Assembly (NCBI GenBank): GCA_944386745.1
Contig: CALXCG010000010.1
Location: 1 to 38,382, forward strand
Direction of reading: 5' to 3'
Origin: an uncultured Clostridia bacterium
GTDB taxonomy: Bacteria; Bacillota; Clostridia; TANB77; CAG-508
DNA: 38,382 bases
Each line of letters starts with the position of its first letter. The first letter of the stretch is position 1. Below, piece by piece: positions 15,802 through 24,223 of this stretch. Below the pieces are notes generated by a model that saw only the letters and a list, made by a program, of their open reading frames with translations, was not told the DNA's origin and did no database searches. Position numbers and translations under genes: made by a program.

Positions 15802-15813
15802 TGGTCGAGGCGA
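15802..15813 (+). repeat. Left attachment core
   Basis: TGGTCGAGGCGA recurs in the same orientation at 29519-29530. The complement TCGCCTCGACCA has the form of a tRNA 3' end with CCA. The integrase gene ends 143 bases to the right. Confidence 0.7.
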
Positions 15814-15955
15814 AAACATTACTAAAAATGCTATATTCCTCTATATATCAACATTTTACCTATTCAAATTTCAATTGCGGAGCGAATTTACGGATTAATA
15901 AGTACTTTTTAAATCTTGAAATTCTAACAAATTCTCCACAATTTTATCATTTGTT

Positions 15956-17323
15956 TTAAGCAGTTAAATAATATTCGTTAAACAAATTGTGCTCTTTCAT
16001 ATAATTAACAAAGTTTTCATTCTCTGAATCAATGAAATGGCGGTCAACATCAATATAATACTTATTAGTTATCTGTATGTCTGCATGACCTAATATTTTT
16101 TGTAAAACAATTGGTGGCATTTTTGCTTCAGCACATCTTGTTGCAAAAGTTCCTCTTAACATATGTGTATGAACTTGGGTTTTTGTTTTCCCATCTGTAT
16201 CAACATACAAATAAATTCCTAATTTAATTGCAATTCGCTTTATAGCAGAATTTATTGTGCCTTCTGCATAAAATCCTCCAGTAGTATTTTCTGGGTTATA
16301 GAATAGTAAATTAAACTTATTCTTTTTAACATGAACTAGACATTCATTAAGATATTTTAAAGCAATATTACTTAAATGTATAGTCCTTCTTCCTGTTGGA
16401 GTTTTTGTCTCTAACCCAATACAATCTTTTCCATTTTCGTCTTTAGTAATAGTTTTAGAAATTGTAATTGTCTTACTTTTCAAATCAATATCTTTCTTAT
16501 AGTCCAAAGATAAGGCTTCTCCAATTCTCATACCTGTTGTAAGTAATAATAAAAATAGATTTTTGTGTTTACAATTATAAATAGGTGTTATTTCAAGATA
16601 ATTTACAAGTTGTCTTTCTTTGTCTAAAGTTAAAGCTATTACATTGGGTAGAACTTTAATTACCTTTGTTTTTGGCTTTTCAACTGCATTATAACCATCC
16701 ATAAAATTATCTCTAATTAAATTTTGACTATAAGCATAATAAAAAGCTCTTTTTATAATTCTAAATCTTTCTTTAATTGTAGTTGGAGAATATTCTGCAA
16801 GCTTATTTAAGTAGTTAACAATTTCTATTCTACTAACTTTGTTAATAGGTTTTGTAGTAAAAGCTTCCTTTTCAAGCATTTTTATATTTGTATTATTTTT
16901 GCTATGAGTGTTGGCGTTAATTTTATGAAGTTTATAATCTTCCATATAAAGAGGTTTAGCAATATCAATAATAGATAAATTGGTTTTACTAATTATTCTC
17001 GGTCCACCATTTTTATCAATATTAAGCTTTGCCTCTAATGCTAAACTCAAAGCTTCCTCTTCAGTATCTGCAACAAATGTCTTTTTTAGCTCTTTTCCTG
17101 TTATTGTATCTCTACCTAAAGCCACAGTAGCTTTACTTGTTTGAGAAAAATAAAATAAGTTACAGCCACTATTTTTACAAATATGCATTCTTTCCAAACT
17201 ATCTGCTAGTTGATAAGGTTTGCTTTTACATATATTACAATTTTCACATACACTTTTATCAACATTCTTTTTAGGTCGAATAGAAGGGTATGTTCCATAA
17301 GTTATTCCATTAATTTTACTCAT
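15956..17323 (-). CDS. int: Tyrosine integrase with N-terminal cysteine cluster
   Basis: This 455-residue tyrosine recombinase catalyses integration and excision. Catalytic residues: R266 (GMRIGEAL), Lys near 307, H387-x-x-R390 (HTHMLRGTFATRC), H413 (LGHADIQIT) and Y422 or Y423 (NKYYIDV). The SAM-like core-binding domain spans about 115-205 and an arm-binding domain lies before it. An extra N-terminal stretch has Cys at 26, 29, 32, 49 and 54, suggesting a zinc-binding finger, which is not standard in Tn916-type integrases. AAAGGA precedes the ATG. It is expressed from 17389-17417 and reads toward the att core. Confidence 0.92.
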   Translation of the reverse strand: MSKINGITYGTYPSIRPKKNVDKSVCENCNICKSKPYQLADSLERMHICKNSGCNLFYFSQTSKATVALGRDTITGKELKKTFVADTEEEALSLALEAKLNIDKNGGPRIISKTNLSIIDIAKPLYMEDYKLHKINANTHSKNNTNIKMLEKEAFTTKPINKVSRIEIVNYLNKLAEYSPTTIKERFRIIKRAFYYAYSQNLIRDNFMDGYNAVEKPKTKVIKVLPNVIALTLDKERQLVNYLEITPIYNCKHKNLFLLLLTTGMRIGEALSLDYKKDIDLKSKTITISKTITKDENGKDCIGLETKTPTGRRTIHLSNIALKYLNECLVHVKKNKFNLLFYNPENTTGGFYAEGTINSAIKRIAIKLGIYLYVDTDGKTKTQVHTHMLRGTFATRCAEAKMPPIVLQKILGHADIQITNKYYIDVDRHFIDSENENFVNYMKEHNLFNEYYLTA

Positions 17324-17362
17324 TTAAAAAATCCTTTCTATGATAAAATTAAAGGAAAACTA

Positions 17363-17417
17363 TTGCTATATTGTGATTTTATGTTATAATTATACTAGAT
17401 TAAGAAACATATAGCAA
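17363..17417. promoter_or_regulatory. Face-to-face promoters between int and xis
   Basis: Minus strand: TTGCTA (17412-17417), 17 bases, TATAAT (17389-17394), driving int. Plus strand: TTGCTA (17363-17368), 16 bases, TATAAT (17385-17390). The two -10 boxes overlap, and the -35 regions form the inverted repeat TTGCTATA/TATAGCAA. Only one polymerase can bind at a time. Confidence 0.55.
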
Positions 17418-17497
17418 GGGTCTTCCTTGTAATTTTATTTTGTTAAAAAGTTTCTTTTGAAGGTTTAAATGCTCCATATTTAAATCTTCTTTTTTTA
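17397..17497 (+). ncRNA. Candidate small RNA between int and xis
   Basis: The plus-strand promoter above is followed by a small hairpin CAAGG-GTCTT-CCTTG and then by a 12-bp stem (17459-17470 with 17478-17489, one mismatch) with eight T. There is no open frame. It would end at the 3' end of the excisionase gene, transcribed against it. Confidence 0.4.
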
Positions 17498-17683
17498 TTC
17501 AATAGTTTGTACATTTTTAAAATACTCCTTAAAAGATTCTTCCATAACAAGCCAAGACTTACCGATTTTTTTAGCTGGAAAATCTTTCTTATGGAATAGC
17601 TCTAAACAAGTTTGATTACCTATCTTTAGTGCTTGTCTAATATCTTTTGTTTCTAAAAATACAGTTCCATTAAGTGTTTTCAT
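17495..17683 (-). CDS. xis: Excisionase-like helix-turn-helix protein, 62 aa
   Basis: This small MerR/excisionase-type winged-helix protein has the pattern TKDIRQALKIGNQTCLELF followed by FPAKKIGKSWLV. It is the usual companion of Tn916-type integrases, where it bends DNA at the att arms and favours excision. Strong AAAGGAG eight bases before the ATG. It is transcribed in the same direction as int but is separated from it by a hairpin and a separate int promoter. Confidence 0.85.
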   Translation of the reverse strand: MKTLNGTVFLETKDIRQALKIGNQTCLELFHKKDFPAKKIGKSWLVMEESFKEYFKNVQTIE

Positions 17684-17757
17684 AAGCGTTTCTCCTTTCG
17701 TGTAGTATGGTAATTAATATCTTAAAGATAGATATTTTATCATTCATTGGAATTTCA

Positions 17758-17848
17758 CCACTCCGCAAATTTGCCGAGTTACCCTCATTGCGTGCGACGG
17801 CTCATCAGTCGATTACTCTGACTTCAACGCTCAAGCTGTGACTAGGTA
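17758..17848. other. GC-rich island in the xis/cargo intergenic region
   Basis: Between 17684 and 18087 there is no gene. About 90 bases here are roughly 52% G+C, against about 30% around. They contain the palindrome GCAAATTTGC and several short inverted repeats (CGAC/GTCG, GCCG/CGGC). They may be a structured RNA, a protein-binding array or foreign DNA. The remainder of the gap is AT-rich with the promoter at 17938-17966. Confidence 0.35.
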
Positions 17849-17937
17849 AAAGTTTCATTATATGTTGTAAAATGTTATATGATGTTCCTAAAATCTAGAA
17901 CATATTTGTAAATGTTCAAAAGATTTATGCAATTCTC

Positions 17938-17966
17938 TTGACTATCATCAATGAAAAGTTTATAAT
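17938..17966 (+). promoter_or_regulatory. Promoter of the DUF6076 gene
   Basis: TTGACT and TATAAT are 17 bases apart. A leader of about 110 bases follows, with an inverted repeat GTGAG...CTCAC. Confidence 0.7.
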
Positions 17967-18087
17967 GAAAAGTGAGAGAAAACGATGATATCTTTTAAGT
18001 TACTCACATTGTATATCGATATTTATAAAATGTCAATAAATTTTAAAATATATTTTTATTTTTCTCACAAGATAGGAAGTGGTAATT

Positions 18088-19191
18088 ATGAAATTATTTA
18101 ATATAGCTGTTCCAAAAGATAGTATTTCAATGATTTTAGATCCAGCTGGAGATGTAGAAAATTATAATACAAAAATATTTTTACATAAATCAAAAATAGA
18201 ATTGGCAGAGCAAGACAATGAATTTTCAAAACATATAGTATTGGATTTAGATAAAAAAAATAAAAATGAGAAAATAATGAAATTTATGTGTAATCAGAAA
18301 TATGGAACATTTTTGTTAGATTTTTTAAATGCAGACTTTTCAACTGCTGAAAATGCATATAATACATTTTTTGTATATTATGGAGTTGAAGGTATTGGAA
18401 GTTTAGATGATATAAAAAGGAAGTATCCAATAGAATATTCTACAAGATATGTATCAACTAAAAAATTTCTAGATTATTATTCAAAAGTATATGAACTTGT
18501 TAGTATAGATTATATAAAATACCAAAACGATTTAAGAAAAACAGTAGATTTTGTTTTTGACTTGCATGAGCATAAAAGTACTAAAAATATAGATAAATAT
18601 TCTAAATTTATGGCTTATTCTTCTGCTATCAATTTAATTGGTCAATTTTATTCAAGAATAAGCTTGGGAATGGTTAGAAGTTTAGATAAAGAATTACCTA
18701 ATGAAATGAGTGCTAAACAATTGGAAAAATTAGCTTTAGATATTGCAAATAAGAAAACTCGCAAAGCAATAGTATATGTTTATGAAAGTACATCTTTTTT
18801 TGCACTTATATATGTAGCATTAAATGATTTAATACAAAATACAAAAAGGAATATAAGTATATGCCAAAATTGTGGAAGATATTATCTTCAATATTCTGGA
18901 AAAGAAATATATTGTGAACTTCCAAATCAAGATGGAAGTCCTACTTGCAAGTCATATGCTTCAAGAAAAGCTTATGATATAAAAATAGTAGAAGATACTG
19001 CAGAACTTGCATATAAAAGAGAATATCAAAGAAGAATGACAAAAGTATATCGTGCTAGTGAAGTAGTAAAACCTGTAATGAGAATGGAATTTAATTCTTG
19101 GAAAGATAAGGCAAGAAAACAATTAAAACAATACAGAGAAAATAAAATAACAGCTGATGAATTATGTAATTGGTTAGAAGAAAATAAATAA
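18088..19191 (+). CDS. DUF6076-type protein with C-terminal zinc ribbon
   Basis: This 367-residue protein is soluble. The N-terminal 250 residues are mostly helical with no known motif. A treble-clef/ribbon-like cluster follows: C259-x2-C262, C276 and C287 (CQNCGRYYL...YCE...CK). A basic helical tail with YKREYQRRMTKVYRA ends the protein. The layout matches DUF6076, found on clostridial mobile elements without known function; nucleic-acid binding is a guess. AGGAAG about nine bases upstream favours the ATG at 18088 over the GTG at 18079. It has its own promoter and is the first of the cargo genes. Confidence 0.65.
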   Translation: MKLFNIAVPKDSISMILDPAGDVENYNTKIFLHKSKIELAEQDNEFSKHIVLDLDKKNKNEKIMKFMCNQKYGTFLLDFLNADFSTAENAYNTFFVYYGVEGIGSLDDIKRKYPIEYSTRYVSTKKFLDYYSKVYELVSIDYIKYQNDLRKTVDFVFDLHEHKSTKNIDKYSKFMAYSSAINLIGQFYSRISLGMVRSLDKELPNEMSAKQLEKLALDIANKKTRKAIVYVYESTSFFALIYVALNDLIQNTKRNISICQNCGRYYLQYSGKEIYCELPNQDGSPTCKSYASRKAYDIKIVEDTAELAYKREYQRRMTKVYRASEVVKPVMRMEFNSWKDKARKQLKQYRENKITADELCNWLEENK

Positions 19192-19228
19192 AAAATTAAC
19201 CTAATTACCCTAGTTAAATTAATTTATG

Positions 19229-19257
19229 TTTACTTTTGGTTTGGACTATGATATAAT
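19229..19257 (+). promoter_or_regulatory. Promoter of the aminotransferase gene
   Basis: TTTACT and TATAAT are 17 bases apart, about 70 bases before the ATG. Confidence 0.55.
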
Positions 19258-19327
19258 CCACTTGCAAATTGGTAAATTCAATTAAATAATTTTGTATTAT
19301 GAATAAAATAAGGAGTGATTAAAGTAT

Positions 19328-20722
19328 ATGGAAAAAAATGAAAATCAATTAGTTTTTTTTAACAATAATGCTCAAAAAGTCTGCAATAATGTAAATGAAC
19401 AAAGAAGTATTTGGCCACCAAAAGTTGAGGATAAAAAAATGTTGAATGAATTCCTTGAAAATAGAATGTTTGTATCAAATAGAAATGATACCATAACAAA
19501 AATTGAAGAAGATATGAAGAATTACCTAGGTACAAAATATTTTTCCTTTTTTGATTCAGGTGCCTCGTCATTGCTTGCTGCATTGATTGCGTGTGACGTT
19601 ACATATGGAGATGAAGTTATTGTTCCAGCTTGGACTTTTGCTGCACCAGCCTTCCAAGTGTTGAGATTAGGAGCTATTCCAATTTTTGCTGAGGTAAAAC
19701 AGGATACATATAATATTGACGAAGAGGATGTAATTAAACAACTAAAAAAATTTAGGAAAGTTAAAGCTATTATTGCAGTACATATGCAAGGGTATCCAAG
19801 TAATTTAAAATGTTTAAGAGAAATCGCTGACGAATTTAATATTAAATTAATTGAAGACTGTGCACAAGCATTTGGTGCAAAGGTCAATAATCAATATGTA
19901 GGAACTTATGGAGATGTTGGATGCTTTAGCTTTATGTCTGTAAAACAATTAGCGACTTGTGGGGAATTAGGTGGAATTTGTTCAAATAATCTAGATATGT
20001 TTAACAAGGCAAATTCTGTAAAAACATACGCACAAAAAATTGTTGAAGGTGATCCGAAATTTTATTATAATTCTTTCACATATGGATATAATTGTAAACC
20101 AAGTCCACTAAATTGCATATTTTTAAAATATCAGTTAGAACATTTTTCAGAAACTATTAATAAAATTCAAAAAAATGCAGAAAAGATCACTAGGTTTCTT
20201 ACGGAAAACACAGATTTTCTTATTCCACCTAAAGTAGAAAGTAGATTTGAGCATGTATATCATTTATATCGAATTTCATGTAATACATCAAATTTAAATA
20301 TACGAAATACTGGTAGATTTAGAGAGACAATTATGAAAGTATTAGAAAAGGAAGGATTAACAACTAGACTTTATCAAACTCATCCAGTATATAAACAAGC
20401 TATTTTTCAACAAATTTTTAGTAATAAACTGTATCCATGGTTGTTTAATGAAGACTATATTAAATTATATAAAGAAAATTACTCGGATTATAGTCATATT
20501 CAGACTTTAGATGTAATAGATAATACTTTTGCTATTGGTGATATAAGTGCGGCACCATTTTATTTAATGAATGATGAAGTTGTAGATTTATACATTAAAG
20601 GTTTCAAAAAAGTTATTGAAAATATAGACAGAATTATAGAATATTGCAATTCATCAGATGAATATAAAAGTCCATATACTGAAATACCAAAATTATCTGA
20701 TACAAAAGAAATATTTATTTAA
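19328..20722 (+). CDS. DegT/DnrJ/EryC1/StrS-type PLP aminotransferase
   Basis: This 464-residue fold-type I PLP enzyme is of the sugar aminotransferase family. It has SGASSLLAALIA (78-89) near the cofactor phosphate, GDEVIVPAWTFAA (94-106), EDCAQAFGA (176-184, with the Asp that binds the pyridine nitrogen) and the Schiff-base lysine K206 in SFMSVKQLATCGELGG. It is somewhat longer than typical members (about 370-400), mainly through an N-terminal 45-residue extension. Family members transaminate nucleotide-linked keto-sugars or cyclitols with Glu/Gln. No sugar dehydratase or glycosyltransferase lies nearby, so the substrate is open. AAGGAG precedes the ATG. A strong hairpin follows. Confidence 0.85.
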   Translation: MEKNENQLVFFNNNAQKVCNNVNEQRSIWPPKVEDKKMLNEFLENRMFVSNRNDTITKIEEDMKNYLGTKYFSFFDSGASSLLAALIACDVTYGDEVIVPAWTFAAPAFQVLRLGAIPIFAEVKQDTYNIDEEDVIKQLKKFRKVKAIIAVHMQGYPSNLKCLREIADEFNIKLIEDCAQAFGAKVNNQYVGTYGDVGCFSFMSVKQLATCGELGGICSNNLDMFNKANSVKTYAQKIVEGDPKFYYNSFTYGYNCKPSPLNCIFLKYQLEHFSETINKIQKNAEKITRFLTENTDFLIPPKVESRFEHVYHLYRISCNTSNLNIRNTGRFRETIMKVLEKEGLTTRLYQTHPVYKQAIFQQIFSNKLYPWLFNEDYIKLYKENYSDYSHIQTLDVIDNTFAIGDISAAPFYLMNDEVVDLYIKGFKKVIENIDRIIEYCNSSDEYKSPYTEIPKLSDTKEIFI

Positions 20723-20763
20723 TAGGGTAGAGAAATAGTAATCTTACTATTTCTCTACCCTAT
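20722..20763 (+). terminator. Terminator of the aminotransferase gene
   Basis: A perfect 19-bp stem with a four-base loop begins at the stop codon. The tail TATTATT has few T. Confidence 0.75.
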
Positions 20764-20800
20764 TATTATGCAAAGAATTTTGATTAATCAACATAAAGTA

Positions 20801-20830
20801 TTGACTTCTTGAGAAGCATGGTGCTATAAT
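20801..20830 (+). promoter_or_regulatory. Promoter of the NDPK fusion gene
   Basis: TTGACT (20801-20806) and TATAAT (20825-20830) are 18 bases apart. Confidence 0.7.
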
Positions 20831-20850
20831 TATGCTGTAACTAAACAAGT

Positions 20851-20901
20851 ACATTGTAAGCAAAGAAAATAATAATTATTTTTTTCTTAATGAAATGGAG
20901 G
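20851..20901 (+). promoter_or_regulatory. Leader hairpin before the NDPK fusion gene
   Basis: ACATTGTAA is followed by a hairpin (AAGAAAATAAT, 20863-20873, with 20876-20889) and TGAAATGGAGG, the ribosome site. The same order occurs before the AlaRS gene at 24224-24273 with different but still paired stem bases. Confidence 0.45.
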
Positions 20902-20909
20902 TAATTAAT

Positions 20910-22328
20910 ATGAGTCAAAAAAACCAAGAAGTTACACTATGTGTATTGAAGCCTGATGCATATGAGAGAAAGATTGTTAATTCTATAATTAACGATATTC
21001 AATCACAAGGATTTGAAGTAACCAATTTTGTTCAACGCCGGTTAAGTGTCGAAGATGTTCGGGTATTGTATTATGAAAGTATGAATGAGCCCTATTTTAT
21101 TGATTTATTAAGTTATATGACTTCAGGGGGTTGCGTGTATTTTTTAGTTAAATCCCGTAATGCTATAACTAGATTAAATGAATATGTAGGATCAACAAAT
21201 CCTTTACAAAGTAATCCTGGTACGCTTAGAAAAAAATACGGGATGAATATCCTTAAAAACACTATTCATTCATCTAATGCAAATAGGGTTAAACAGGAAA
21301 TTCAACAATTATATAAAGTTGAAGAACCAGAAAATCTAATTTGTTTTCCGTATTATTTTAAGACAAAGGATGGAACAATTTGCCACACTGTTTCAGAACA
21401 ATGTTATGAAGATGGAAAGGTAATTGGTATTCCTAAGTATTTTCCGACTCGCACATCTGAAAGAGAATCTCGACTTATAAATGGAATTAATTATGTTCGT
21501 AATAATTCAATTGATGAGTCTATTTTGTATTCAAAACTTTTTACAAGTATTCAAGTAAAAACGGTAAAAAGATTTGGAGAAGAAATATGCTTATTTGATG
21601 TAAATGATATTGAAAGGGTATATAATCCTTTTGATAAGGCGAAAGAACTTTACCAATATGACGGAAATGAATCTATCTTGAATGATACAAAGCTGATAAT
21701 AGATATCATGATTAATCAGATAGGAGTTGCTCTGGACGATATTGGCATTGAAGGAAGTATTTTAATTGAAGGTTATCAAGAGAAGTCAGATATTGACATC
21801 GTTGTAAAAGGTATGGAATCTGTAAAAAGATTACATCAAAATTTCAAATTGTTAAAAGACAATAGATTTATTAAATTATATGATGAGTCTGATTTAAGCT
21901 TGATTTTTTCAAGAAGAAAGAAGTATTCTTCATTTGATACATTGGAAGAAATGTTGAAACAAGAATGTAACAGAACTGTTGGTTTAATAAATGGAAGAAG
22001 ATTTTGGATGCAACCTATTTTAGGTAACAACTTCTTAGAAAGACAAGAAAATCGAAGACTATACAAAATCGAAACATTTTGTTCAAATGCAGAAGTTGTA
22101 GATGCAAGTAATGCTTTTCTTTGGCCATCTTTTTACACTATTTATAATAAAGATTATGGATATGTGAAAATTGAGTGTTATGATCCAGTATATATGAATC
22201 AAGCAGTAACAGGAGAGCAAATCTATATTACAGCTCCGATGTATATTGATTTGGATACTATGGAAAAAATAATTATTTTTGCTCCGTGGATTAGGGAACA
22301 ACAGGTTTTTAAGAAATCTAAGATTTGA
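20910..22328 (+). CDS. Nucleoside-diphosphate kinase domain fused to Pol-beta-type nucleotidyltransferase
   Basis: This 472-residue protein combines two domains. Residues 6-125 are an NDP kinase domain: K14 in TLCVLKPDA binds phosphates and H120 in NTIHSSNA is the phosphohistidine. The usual H-G-S-D-S is changed to H-S-S-N-A. A later part (about 250-400) has EGSILIEGYQEKSDIDIVVKG: G282-S283 and D294-x-D296 are the Pol-beta-type nucleotidyltransferase signature. NDP kinases are normally stand-alone proteins of about 140 residues, so this fusion is unusual. It suggests that an NTP is made or channelled for transfer to an unknown acceptor. GGAGG eight bases before 20910 picks the second of two in-frame ATGs. 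Confidence 0.8.
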   Translation: MSQKNQEVTLCVLKPDAYERKIVNSIINDIQSQGFEVTNFVQRRLSVEDVRVLYYESMNEPYFIDLLSYMTSGGCVYFLVKSRNAITRLNEYVGSTNPLQSNPGTLRKKYGMNILKNTIHSSNANRVKQEIQQLYKVEEPENLICFPYYFKTKDGTICHTVSEQCYEDGKVIGIPKYFPTRTSERESRLINGINYVRNNSIDESILYSKLFTSIQVKTVKRFGEEICLFDVNDIERVYNPFDKAKELYQYDGNESILNDTKLIIDIMINQIGVALDDIGIEGSILIEGYQEKSDIDIVVKGMESVKRLHQNFKLLKDNRFIKLYDESDLSLIFSRRKKYSSFDTLEEMLKQECNRTVGLINGRRFWMQPILGNNFLERQENRRLYKIETFCSNAEVVDASNAFLWPSFYTIYNKDYGYVKIECYDPVYMNQAVTGEQIYITAPMYIDLDTMEKIIIFAPWIREQQVFKKSKI

Positions 22329-22361
22329 TAGAAAACTCCAAAAATAATGCTGTAAAAAGCA

Positions 22362-22407
22362 AAAAAATAGAACTTAAATCCAAATTTGGATTTAAGTTCT
22401 ATTTTTT
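22362..22407 (+). terminator. Terminator of the NDPK fusion gene
   Basis: A perfect 46-base palindrome with A and T runs at its ends. It could stop transcription in both directions. Confidence 0.85.
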
Positions 22408-22443
22408 ATATATGAAATTAATAAAAGTAGCATAAATCTAGTA

Positions 22444-22472
22444 TTTACAAGTAATATTATTTATGATAATAT
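22444..22472 (+). promoter_or_regulatory. Promoter of the phosphodiesterase-NUDIX pair
   Basis: TTTACA and TAATAT are 17 bases apart, 32 bases before the ATG. Confidence 0.55.
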
Positions 22473-22503
22473 ATAAAAAAATTTAGTAAAGGATAGATTT
22501 AAT

Positions 22504-23673
22504 ATGAATATTGACAATAGTTCTGATATAGTATTTCCTGACTATGAGCATTCTATTTTGGGAACAATAACGTCTATTTTAAAGTATTACAATGTTGATA
22601 CAAAATATAAATCATCTAAAGGTTTAGATACATTGCTATCTAAAAAAATATATAACAATGTAATTCTTTTAATTCTAGATGGATTAGGACACAGTGTTCT
22701 TGAAAAAATATCACCAAATGGATATCTGAAACAAAATATGGTTGATATAGTAACATCAGTATATCCATCAACTACAACCGCAGCAATGACTACATATTAT
22801 ACCGGAAAACCGCCATACGAAACTGGATGGATTGCATGGTCTCAATATTTTAAAGAATATGGAAGATCATTAGATACTTTAACTCGTAGAGAATCTTATT
22901 ATAATAAGCCACTAGAAAAACCAATTATAGATGTTTATGGAAAGTTTTTAAATTATACTTCTATATATACTTTAATAGAAAATGCATCTTCTTATGTAAG
23001 AACTTATGAGATAAAGCCTGAATATGCTGAGAGAAAATGTAAACGTACATTAATTGCTGATAATTTTGATGAAATTATTTCTCATTTAGAGGATATTTCT
23101 AAATTACCAAATGAGAAATTTATTTTTGCTTATTGTGATAATCCAGATTCAGTATTGCATAAATATGGTACATCATCTAAAGAAGCAAAGGATTTTGTCT
23201 TGGATATTGAAAAAAATATATATAAATTAAGTAACTGTATTGATAAAAACTCTTTAATAATCATTTCCGCTGATCATGGACATAAAGATATTGAAAAAGC
23301 ATATTCACTATTTGACTATCCTGAAATTCAAGAATGCTTAATAATGCCACCTTCTTTAGAATCAAGAGTAATAACTTTTTGGGTAAAAAACGAAATGAGA
23401 GAAATATTTGAAAATCGTTTTTATAATGCATTTGGAGATGACTTTTGGCTTGTTACTAAAAATGATTTTATAAATAAATATCATTTTTTAGGAAATGGGA
23501 ATAAGCATTGCAAAATAGATGATTTTATAGGTGATTATGTGGCAATCTCAATAAAAGGGAGTATTATAAAATTGGAAAACTCATTGGTGGCAGGAAATAC
23601 TGTAAAAAAATCTACACACTGTGGATTAACAAAAGAAGAAATGCAGGTTCCAGTTATAGTTATTTCGAACTAA
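22504..23673 (+). CDS. Alkaline phosphatase-superfamily nucleotide pyrophosphatase/phosphodiesterase
   Basis: This 389-residue two-metal enzyme shows D59 in LILDGLG, the Thr nucleophile in YPSTTTAAMT (about residue 90-91), D215 and H219 in DNPDSVLHKYG, D257 and H258 in SADHGHKD, and H372 in STHCG. These are the metal ligands of the NPP/AP-superfamily phosphodiesterases (PF01663-like), which cleave nucleotide diphosphates, phosphodiesters or phosphonates. No signal peptide is visible, so it should act in the cytoplasm, unlike secreted phosphatases. AAAGGA lies upstream. It is followed 41 bases later by the NUDIX gene, probably one operon. Confidence 0.85.
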   Translation: MNIDNSSDIVFPDYEHSILGTITSILKYYNVDTKYKSSKGLDTLLSKKIYNNVILLILDGLGHSVLEKISPNGYLKQNMVDIVTSVYPSTTTAAMTTYYTGKPPYETGWIAWSQYFKEYGRSLDTLTRRESYYNKPLEKPIIDVYGKFLNYTSIYTLIENASSYVRTYEIKPEYAERKCKRTLIADNFDEIISHLEDISKLPNEKFIFAYCDNPDSVLHKYGTSSKEAKDFVLDIEKNIYKLSNCIDKNSLIIISADHGHKDIEKAYSLFDYPEIQECLIMPPSLESRVITFWVKNEMREIFENRFYNAFGDDFWLVTKNDFINKYHFLGNGNKHCKIDDFIGDYVAISIKGSIIKLENSLVAGNTVKKSTHCGLTKEEMQVPVIVISN

Positions 23674-23714
23674 TGCAAAAATATGTGATTAAATAGAAGA
23701 TTGGAGAATTTAAT

Positions 23715-24137
23715 ATGGATAAATTTAAAGAAATAAGACCAGTTGTACTAGGAGTAGTAAAAAAAGATAATAAAATATTAGTAAGTAAAGGATACGATAA
23801 TGAAAGAAAAGAAATATTTTATAGATGTATAGGAGGAGGAATTGATTTTTTAGAAAAAAGTGAAGACGCATTAAAAAGAGAATTTGAAGAAGAATTAAAT
23901 ATTAATATAGAAGTAGGAAATTTTTTAGGAATTTCTGAAAATATATTTCAATATAAAGGAAAAAATGCGCATGAGTTAATATTGTTTTATGATGTAACCA
24001 TAAAAAAGGAAGATTATAAATCTTCGTATAAATTGCTTGATGATGATGATGAATATGAAGCTTTGTGGATAGAAATTGATAAATTTAAAAATAAAGAAAA
24101 TATTATATATCCAAAACAAATATTAAATATATTGTAA
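23715..24137 (+). CDS. NUDIX hydrolase
   Basis: This 140-residue single NUDIX domain has a box from G41 to about I63 (G-x5-E47-x7-R55-E56-x2-E59-E60); the usual Gly near the end is Asn. NUDIX enzymes split nucleoside diphosphates linked to another group. A neighbour with phosphodiesterase activity on similar substrates suggests that both act on the same kind of nucleotide compound. GGAG stands eight bases before the ATG. Confidence 0.88.
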   Translation: MDKFKEIRPVVLGVVKKDNKILVSKGYDNERKEIFYRCIGGGIDFLEKSEDALKREFEEELNINIEVGNFLGISENIFQYKGKNAHELILFYDVTIKKEDYKSSYKLLDDDDEYEALWIEIDKFKNKENIIYPKQILNIL

Positions 24138-24186
24138 ATAATGTAATTAAATTTTTAATCAAACATACGATATTTTACATAAAACA

Positions 24187-24215
24187 TTGACAAGATGAAC
24201 TAGAATTGCTATAAT
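24187..24215 (+). promoter_or_regulatory. Promoter of the AlaRS-like gene
   Basis: TTGACA and TATAAT are 17 bases apart, a full consensus, 188 bases before the start codon. Confidence 0.8.
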
Positions 24216-24223
24216 AATAAACA

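Noticed and set aside
17758-17848. Hammerhead ribozyme suggested by CTGATGAG on the minus strand
   Set aside because: No GAAA follows a proper stem II and no closing stem with a cleavage site is present.
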